Part shown: one piece after another, positions 56,064 through 64,000 of the stretch | Numbering within the stretch: position 1 is the stretch's first letter | Layout of the letters: every line of letters begins with the position of its first letter | Assembly (NCBI RefSeq): GCF_963576615.1 | Contig: NC_088714.1 | Coordinates: 40,400,572-40,464,571 of the forward strand | Direction: 5' to 3' | Source: Watersipora subatra | Taxonomy: Eukaryota > Bryozoa > Gymnolaemata > Cheilostomatida > Watersiporidae | Length of the DNA: 64,000 nt | Made by a program: the position numbers and the translations under genes | The notes under the pieces: model-generated | What the model was told of the DNA's origin: nothing | Seen by the model: only the letters and a program-made list of their open reading frames with translations | Database searches by the model: none

Positions 56064-56416
56064 CTAAAATCAGGTAAAACTTACAGCTGAATACTAAAAT
56101 GTCTGTCTGTCCATCTGAAGCCAAGGTTAGAGGCTAGAGTAACAGATTACTCAGTATAATATTTGAGCCCATAACGTTCAATTTTTAAGCCAGCGTTCTA
56201 ACAGATATGCTATTCGCCGGTATCCTTTTCACAATGCCTGAAAGAGATACGATGCTTGCGCTCTCTCAGTTCAGCGGTATCCGTCATAAGTTATAGTGAA
56301 AACTAAATCGGAAACAGATAGGTGATGAAATTTTAGATGATGACAAAATTAACGTTTAGTTTAGTAAAATGCGTACTAAAACTTAGCTTTATGTGTGATT
56401 TAGTAAGCTTAATTCA

Positions 56417-57391
56417 TTAAAGGCTGACTTGCAACAAAATTCACATTATAGTTATTTGCTATCAAAAGGTTCATCATGTCTTACTCTGCTGTGTCATAGG
56501 TGCAAAATATGTGGAAATGTATGTTACAAACTCTTAAAAGCTCCAAAACAAACAGTTAATCGCAGCCATCACGAAAACGCCGTAGGTTGAAATCCCTTTA
56601 TTTCGATGACGTATTAAACTAGACGCGGTTAATGTTCTGACATGTGATGTTATCATGAAGGGCTATCATCAATCATCATTAATGAAAGACCAATAAAAGG
56701 CTCAATATAAAACGCCTCGTAGCACTAGTCTATGACAAACACTTCGGGTTCTACCGGAAAGCCCGTATCAAATATAGATGCTACTTTACAGTTTTGTTTC
56801 AGCTTGGTCTAATCATCTATAGTCGTAATCTGATCGTGTGACCAATACTTTCTGCCAAATTTCTGCAGCATTTTTCAACTATCACAGGTGCCCAACAGAC
56901 ACCTCGTGTTTATCAGAGGATGATGGATGATATGCACTCCTTCGAGCTAAGTTGAAAAATTAAACTAATTTTTAGGCTAGGTTTTGAGATATCAGTGCTC
57001 AAAGTGACAGCATTACAATGTTGATGAAACAGACGCGTAAGGACAATAGACATGGTTTTATTGAATGCGTGAAGTACGTACATATATTTGTGAAAATATT
57101 TTGATGAATGAGGTTGCATGAAAGTGTAAACAGAAGCACATCGTGTTCAACTACGTCCCATTTGAGCCGTGTTGAAAAGGGATTCTAACCTACGACATTT
57201 TCTACGGTTGATCTACATTGATCTACAGCGTTTTCGTGATGGCTGCGATTAACTGTTCGTTTTTGAGCTTATAAGAGTTTGTAACAAACATTTCCACATA
57301 TATCGCACCTACAACACAGCAGAGTAAGACATGGTGAACCTTTTTTTACCAAATAACTGTAATGTGAATTTTGTTGCAAGTCAACCTTTAA
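56417..57391. mobile_element. Long-inverted-repeat element with TTAA flanks, copy 2
   Basis: TTAA at both ends, ends TTAAAGGCTGACTTGCAACA and its near complement. Shares TGCAAAATATGTGGAAATGT, CGCAGCCATCACGAAAACGC and its complement, and GCACTAGTCTATGACAAACA-type interior with the other copies. About 975 bp. Confidence 0.85.
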
Positions 57392-58079
57392 GGTTAAATT
57401 CAAAATTTATGGAATACATCAGTCTCGAAGGAAAGAACTCCCTACGGTAGGTATTGCACACAATACATTGTAATGTTACATTTTATTGCATTACATACTC
57501 GCTAAATACACTTAGGTTACTGTAGGTAACTATAGTTACGAAGGTTAACATATTTGTTATTAATTTTTAATATGTAAAGCACGTATATAAAACTTTGATG
57601 TTTTTAACAAGGGGTGTTTGCATTAGATAATCACTATGGGTTTCTATAGCACTCTATATGACATCTTTGTCTTATGATGCCAAAACCGGAACGAATAGAA
57701 ATTGTATGGTGAGAGTCCACTGCAATGATATGTGAAAATATTCTACACATGTTAAACGTTAATGCGTGTAAACAAGGCTCCTATAGCCAAATAGAGCTTT
57801 GCGACTTCCAATATTGCAAATAGACGATTCGCAATACTATTATGAAAAAAAACCTACACACTTTTGTTAATATTGTTTTGCTTATTTTAACTTGAAAATA
57901 AACTGCTTTGTGTTCATGATAATTAGAAACATTTATTTTATGAATGCGTGTGTGCTTGAAGGCCATGGAATGAGATTATTGAAAAAACTAAAAGGCCTGT
58001 GCATTTTAATTCCAGTACCGCTCACTCTGAAAATCGTCAGGTGATAAATCGCCATTACGCAAATATATCGTTTGTACAA
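57392..58079. other. Spacer between two copies of the inverted-repeat element
   Basis: AT-rich; no gene recognised. Confidence 0.5.
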
Positions 58080-58962
58080 TTAAAAGTTGACTTGCAACAA
58101 AATTCACAATGGTTATTTGATATCAAAAAATTCACCATGTCTTACTCTGCTGTGTTGTAGGTGCAAAATATGTGGAAACGTGATTACAAGCTCTTAAAAG
58201 CTAAAAAACGAACAGTTAATCGCAGCCATCACAAAACCGCGGTAGATTAGAATCTCTGTCCAAAACGACTCAAATGGGACGTAGTTGTACAAGATGGCTC
58301 CTGTTTACACTCCCACGCAAGTTCATTCATCAAAACATTTTCACCAATATACTTCACGCATTCAATAAAACCATGTCTGTTGTTCTTACGTGTCTATTTT
58401 ATCGTCATTTTAATGCTGTCATTTTCAGCACTGATATCTTATAACCTACCGTGAAAATTCGTTTAATATTTAACCTTAGCTCGAAGGAGTACACATCATT
58501 GTCTAATAAACATGACGAGCCTGTTGGTCACCTGTGATAATCGAAAAGTGCTGCAGAAAGTATTTGCGAAGTATTGGGTCACATGATCAGATTATGACTA
58601 AACGATTAGTTCAAGCCGAAACAAAACTGTAAAGTAGCGAGCATCAATGTTTGATACGGGGTCTTCGATAAAACCTGAAGTGTTTGTTATAAACTAATGC
58701 TACGAGAAGTTTTATATTGAGCTTTTTATTGGCCTTTCAATTCACGTGAGAACATCACATGACAAAACAATAACCAAATGTAATGACTACGTCAGAGAAA
58801 TAAACTGATTCCAATCTATGGCGGCTTTTTGTTTTTTAGCTTTTAAGAGCTTGTAATCACATTTCCACATATTTGGCACCTACAACACAGCAGAGTAAAA
58901 CATAGTGAATCTTTTGATACCAAATAACTGTAATATGAATTTTGTTGCAAGTCAACCTTTAA
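58080..58962. mobile_element. Long-inverted-repeat element with TTAA flanks, copy 3
   Basis: TTAA at both ends. Nearly the same interior as copy 1 (for example ATGACGAGCCTGTTGGTCAC, CGAAAAGTGCTGCA, GTATTGGGTCACATGATCAG), so copies 1 and 3 are closer to each other than to copy 2. Confidence 0.85.
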
Positions 58963-59109
58963 CAATATCTCTTTAGACTGTGGCGATTTTCAAATCATCC
59001 TTAAAAATTGCACCCAAGTATAAAACCATCATATCGTGAAGCTCAATTGCAAAATAAAGTTGAACAGTTATAGATAGCTCGCAATCTTGGTAGTTTTAAC
59101 TTGTCTGAA
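58963..59109. other. Short spacer
   Basis: No feature recognised. Confidence 0.4.
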
Positions 59110-59290
59110 CTAATGCATATACTAATGCATGTACTAATGAATGCACTAATGCATGCATTAATGCATGTACTATTGCATGTACTAATGCATGTACTAATGC
59201 AAGTACTAATGCATATACTGGTGCATGTACTAATGCATGCATTAATGGATGCACTAATGCATGTACTAATTCATGTACTAATGCATGTAC
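59110..59290 (+). repeat. 12-bp tandem repeat with ATGCAT palindromes
   Basis: About 15 copies of ACTAATGCATGT. Open frames on both strands (repeated LMH, ALVH) follow from the 12-bp period. Confidence 0.9.
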
Positions 59291-59515
59291 AGGCAGACAA
59301 AATGACACAGATTCATTTAATGTAAATTCAACTATAGAATATAAAATGACAAGTTTATATATGCAGAAAATTCATGGAATTAATTTAAAGTCATGCAGTT
59401 GATGCGATGTTCATTTATATCAATGTACTCGATGACGTTCATTAAATTTCGATAATCTCAATTCATGTTATTATAAATGCTAATTAGAATATGACAGAGA
59501 GATGAACCGACATAC

Positions 59516-59557
59516 CTGATTCCAAGTCGTGCACTCTTTTGTTTGTGTTTTGAACAT
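59516..59557 (-). CDS. 42-bp internal exon candidate of the minus-strand gene
   Basis: Between TTTTTATTACAG and consensus donor GTATGT. In the phase that fits 56063-55933 it reads VQNTNKRVHDLES. Short exon, so evidence is only splice sites and phase. Confidence 0.35.
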
Positions 59558-59601
59558 CTGTAATAAAAATGTACTTCAGTACACATTACAAAATATAGTA
59601 G

Positions 59602-59866
59602 ATCCTAATATACTAGCTCAACCTAGTATATTAGGTCAACTATCTCAACCTATTATATTAGGTCAACTATTTCAACCTATCATATTAGGTCAACTTCTCA
59701 ACCTATTATATTAGGTCAACTATCTCAACCCACTATATTAGGTCAATTAGCTAATCCTATTTAATTAGGTCAACCATCTCAACCTATTATATTAAATCAA
59801 CTGTCTCAACCTGTTATATTAGGTCAACTATTTCAAGTCATTATACTAGGCCAGCTATCTCAACTG
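59602..59866 (+). repeat. 27-bp tandem repeat
   Basis: About ten copies of TATTAGGTCAACTATCTCAA followed by CCTATTA, with drift toward both ends. Confidence 0.85.
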
Positions 59867-60078
59867 TTTTCGAATGATGAAGCATAACCTATATAGAGTT
59901 TAGTTGGTCTGATCAAACTTCAAAAAAATTAAAAGATTGTAAGAATTTAAGATACCGTTTAACAAAAATAAGTTTTTACAATGATATAATGAACAAGAAA
60001 CTTGAAAAAACAAGTTTTTAATCAAGCCAAAAAATACTGCAATTTAAAGAATATTTTAAAAAACATCACTTCACAAAC

Positions 60079-60139
60079 CTTCACCGATTGATCATTAGTA
60101 AACATGTAATTGACTAATTCTGCAAAGCGAGTTGGATAT
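60079..60139 (-). CDS. 61-bp internal exon candidate of the minus-strand gene
   Basis: Acceptor TTTTTTAG and donor GTTTGT flank a frame (one base, then 20 codons) reading YPTRFAELVNYMFTNDQSVK. Its phase does not join directly to 59557-59516, so a missing exon, another donor, or separate genes are possible. No family recognised. Confidence 0.4.
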
Positions 60140-60147
60140 CTAAAAAA

Positions 60148-60330
60148 CACACATCTGCTCACACTCACACCACACACTCAGACCACACACATGTACACAC
60201 TCGGACCACACACATGCACACATTCATACCATACTTGACTAAAACCTATGTACACTCACACATTCTATCCACGCAAGTGACCTCACAAACTGAAACACAT
60301 ATACACATCCATACACATGTACTCCCATTC
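60148..60330 (+). repeat. CA-rich microsatellite-like tract
   Basis: ACACACTC, ACCACACAC and ACATGTACAC motifs, degraded. Confidence 0.75.
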
Positions 60331-60347
60331 ATGTTGACATGCATACA

Positions 60348-63300
60348 TAGTCTTAGTTATAAATAAAGAGTTGTACACATCTAATCAGTCAGATATAAAC
60401 AACTACCTTGATATTGAATTACTCTAAGAAACATAAAGACTCTGAACAGCTAGCCTTAGTTATGAATAAAGAGTTGCACACATCTAATCAGTCAGATATA
60501 AACAACTACCTTGATATTAAATTACTCTAAGAAACATAAAGACTCTGAACAGCTAGCCTTAGTTATGAATAAAGAGTTGCACACATCTAATCAGTCAGAT
60601 ATAAACAACTACCTTGATATTAAATTACTCTAAGAAATATGAAGACTCTGAACAGCTAGTCTTAATTATTAATAAAGAGTTGCACACATCTAATCAGTCA
60701 GATATAAACAACTACCTTGATATTGAATTACTCTAAGAAACATAAAGACTCTGAACAGCTAGCCTTAGTTATGAATAAAGAGTTGCACACATCTAATCAG
60801 TCAGATATAAACAACTACCTTGATATTAAATTACTCTAAGAAATATGAAGACTCTGAACAGCTAGTCTTAATTATTAATAAAGAGTTGCACACATCTAAT
60901 CAGTCAGATATAAACAACTACCTTGATATTGAATTACTCTAAGAAACATAAAGACTCTGAACAGCTAGCCTTAGTTATGAATAAAGAGTTGCACACATCT
61001 AATCAGTCAGATATAAACAACTACCTTGATATTAAATTACTCTAAGAAATATGAAGACTCTGAACAGCTAGTCTTAGTTATTAATAAAGAGTTGTACACA
61101 TATAATCAGTTGGATATAAACAACTACCTTGATATTAAATTACTCTAGGAAAAATAAAGACTCTGAACAGCTAGTCTTAGTTATAAATAAAGAGTTGTAC
61201 ACATATAATCAGTCGGATATAAACAACTACCTTGATATTAAATTACTCTAGGAAAAATAAAGACTCTGAACAGCTAGTCTTAGTTATAAATAAAGAGTTG
61301 TACACATATAATCAGTCAGACATAAACAACTACCTTGATATTAAATTACTCTAAGAAACATGAAGACTCTGAACAGCTAGTCTTAATTATTAATAAAGAG
61401 TTGCACACATCTAATCAGTCAGATATAAACAACTACCTTGATATTAGATTACTCTAACAAACATAAAAACTCTGAACAGCTAGTCTTAGTTATTAATAAA
61501 GAGTTGCACACATCTAATCAGTCAGACATAAACAACTACCTTGATATTAAATTACTCTAAGAAATATGAAGACTCTGAACAGCTAGTCTTAGTTATTAAT
61601 AAAGAGTTGTACACATATAATCAGTTGGATATAAACAACTACCTTGATATTAAATTACTCTAGGAAAAATAAAGACTCTGAACAGCTAGTCTTAGTTATA
61701 AATAAAGAGTTGTACACATATAATCAGTCGGATATAAACAACTACCTTGATATTAAATTACTCTAGGAAAAATAAAGACTCTGAACAGCTAGTCTTAGTT
61801 ATAAATAAAGAGTTGTACACATATAATCAGTCAGATATAAACAACTACCTTGATATTAGATTACTCTAACAAACATAAAAACTCTGAACAGCTAGTCTTA
61901 GTTATTAATAAAGAGTTGCACACATCTAATCAGTCAGACATAAACAACTACCTTGATATTAAATTACTCTAACAAACATAAAAACTCTGAACAGCTAGTC
62001 TTAGTTATTAATAAAGAGTTGTACACATATAATCAGTTGGATATAAACAACTACCTTGATATTAAATTACTCTAGGAAAAATAAAGACTCTGAACAGCTA
62101 GTCTTAGTTATAAATAAAGAGTTGTACACATATAATCAGTCGGATATAAACAACTACCTTGATATTAAATTACTCTAGGAAAAATAAAGACTCTGAACAG
62201 CTAGTCTTAGTTATAAATAAAGAGTTGTACACATATAATCAGTCGGATATAAACAACTACCTTGATATTAAATTACTCTAGGAAAAATAAAGACTCTGAA
62301 CAGCTAGTCTTAGTTATAAATAAAGAGTTGTACACATATAATCAGTCGGATATAAACAACTACCTTGATATTAAATTACTCTAGGAAAAATAAAGACTCT
62401 GAACAGCTAGTCTTAGTTATAAATAAAGAGTTGTACACATATAATCAGTCAGACATAAACAACTACCTTGATATTAAATTACTCTAACAAACATAAAAAC
62501 TCTGAACAGCTAGTCTTAGTTATTAATAAAGAGTTGCACACATCTAATCAGTCGGATATAAACAACTACCTTGATATTAAATTACTCTAGGAAAAATAAA
62601 GACTCTGAACAGCTAGTCTTAGTTATAAATAAAGAGTTGTACACATATAATCAGTCGGATATAAACAACTACCTTGATATTAAATTACTCTAGGAAAAAT
62701 AAAGACTCTGAACAGCTAGTCTTAGTTATAAATAAAGAGTTGTACACATATAATCAGTCAGACATAAACAACTACCTTGATATTAAATTACTCTAAGAAA
62801 CATGAAGACTCTGAACAGCTAGCCTTAGTTATAAATAAAGAGTTGTACACATATAATCAGTCGGACATAAACAACTACCTTGATATTAAATTACTCTAAG
62901 AAATATGAAGACTCTGAACAGCTAGTCTTAGTTATTAATAAAGAGTTGTACACATATAATCAGTTGGATATAAACAACTACCTTGATATTAAATTACTCT
63001 AGGAAAAATAAAGACTCTGAACAGCTAGTCTTAGTTATAAATAAAGAGTTGTACACATATAATCAGTCGGATATAAACAACTACCTTGATATTAAATTAC
63101 TCTAGGAAAAATAAAGACTCTGAACAGCTAGTCTTAGTTATAAATAAAGAGTTGTACACATATAATCAGTCAGATATAAACAACTACCTTGATATTAAAT
63201 TACTCTAGGAAAAATAAAGACTCTGAACAGCTAGTCTTAGTTATAAATAAAGAGTTGTACACATATAATCAGTCAGACATAAACAACTACCTTGATATTA

Positions 63301-64000
63301 AATTACTCTAAGAAACATGAAGACTCTGAACAGCTAGTCTTAATTATTAATAAAGAGTTGTACACATATAATCAGTCAGACATAAACAACTACCTTGATA
63401 TTAAATTACTCTAAGAAACATGAAGACTCTGAACAGCTAGTCTTAATTATTAATAAAGAGTTGCACACATCTAATCAGTCAGATATAAACAACTACCTTG
63501 ATATTAGATTACTCTAACAAACATAAAAACTCTGAACAGCTAGTCTTAGTTATTAATAAAGAGTTGTACACATATAATCAGTTGGATATAAACAACTACC
63601 TTGATATTAAATTACTCTAGGAAAAATAAAGACTCTGAACAGCTAGTCTTAGTTATAAATAAAGAGTTGTACACATATAATCAGTCGGATATAAACAACT
63701 ACCTTGATATTAAATTACTCTAGGAAAAATAAAGACTCTGAACAGCTAGTCTTAGTTATAAATAAAGAGTTGTACACATATAATCAGTCAGACATAAACA
63801 ACTACCTTGATATTAAATTACTCTAAGAAACATGAAGACTCTGAACAGCTAGTCTTAATTATTAATAAAGAGTTGCACACATCTAATCAGTCGGATATAA
63901 ACAACTACCTTGATATTAAATTACTCTAGGAAAAATAAAGACTCTGAACAGCTAGTCTTAGTTATAAATAAAGAGTTGTACACATATAATCAGTCGGATA
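60348..64000 (+). repeat. 103-bp satellite array, running off the window end
   Basis: About 35 head-to-tail units of 103 bp (for example AAGACTCTGAACAGCTAG at 60436, 60539, 60642). AT-rich, with conserved AATAAAGAGTTG, ATAAACAACTACCTTGATAT and TTACTCTA blocks. Two main subtypes: one with GCACACATCTAATCAGTCAG and AAGAAACAT (early units), one with GTACACATATAATCAGTCGG and AGGAAAAAT (later units), intermixed in recurring orders. Confidence 0.95.

Noticed and set aside
59096..59325. Overlapping frames ALVHALVH (-) and LMHVLMHV (+)
   Set aside because: Products of the 12-bp ACTAATGCATGT repeat.

Overview
This is animal (metazoan) nuclear DNA, most likely from a marine invertebrate; a lophotrochozoan is my guess. 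The grounds are GT-AG introns joining small in-phase coding exons, a RING/B-box/coiled-coil/propeller (TRIM-type) gene, and a dense nested load of Ty3/Gypsy, Tigger (pogo-type) and long-inverted-repeat elements, SINE-like sequences and satellites. No bacterial operon, rRNA gene or intact tRNA gene was seen. All calls come from reading the sequence; no database was searched.

Layout. 1-25.8 kb (+ strand): one TRIM-like gene. I assembled nine coding exons (1074-25821) whose splice phases all agree; they give an uninterrupted protein of about 667 residues. Its introns hold a Gypsy protease-region fossil and a GA tract (intron 1), a complete but decayed 6.7-kb Gypsy element that landed 23 bp before an acceptor (intron 4), a Gypsy integrase fossil (intron 5), a striking hairpin (intron 6), and convergent fragments of a P2X7-type cysteine domain (+) and a THAP/transposase-like protein (-) (intron 7).

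26.86-32.70 kb: a Tigger element with TA target duplications. It is interrupted by a 3.76-kb Gypsy element that lacks reverse transcriptase and RNase H, and by a TTAA-flanked long-inverted-repeat element. Two more copies of the latter lie at 56.4 and 58.1 kb. 32.7-39.7 kb is AT-rich, with a degraded copy of part of the TRIM propeller exon, two tRNA-like SINE candidates, one orphan exon-like segment and a second GA tract.

39.75-52.15 kb: an array of a 30-bp unit (about 250 units by length), split by a 4.97-kb Gypsy element with 5-bp target duplications. The unit length is a multiple of three, so the array forms long open frames that repeat a decapeptide. I read these as a by-product of a minisatellite. 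A coding-like acidic, serine-rich segment abuts its right edge.

52.4-64 kb: mostly noncoding AT-rich sequence, with three short tandem arrays, three candidate exons of a minus-strand gene whose 3' end is near 55.93 kb, and a 103-bp satellite running off the window end.

The only gene I consider probably functional is the TRIM-like gene. The other protein-coding traces are transposon proteins in decay, or candidate exons needing transcript evidence.
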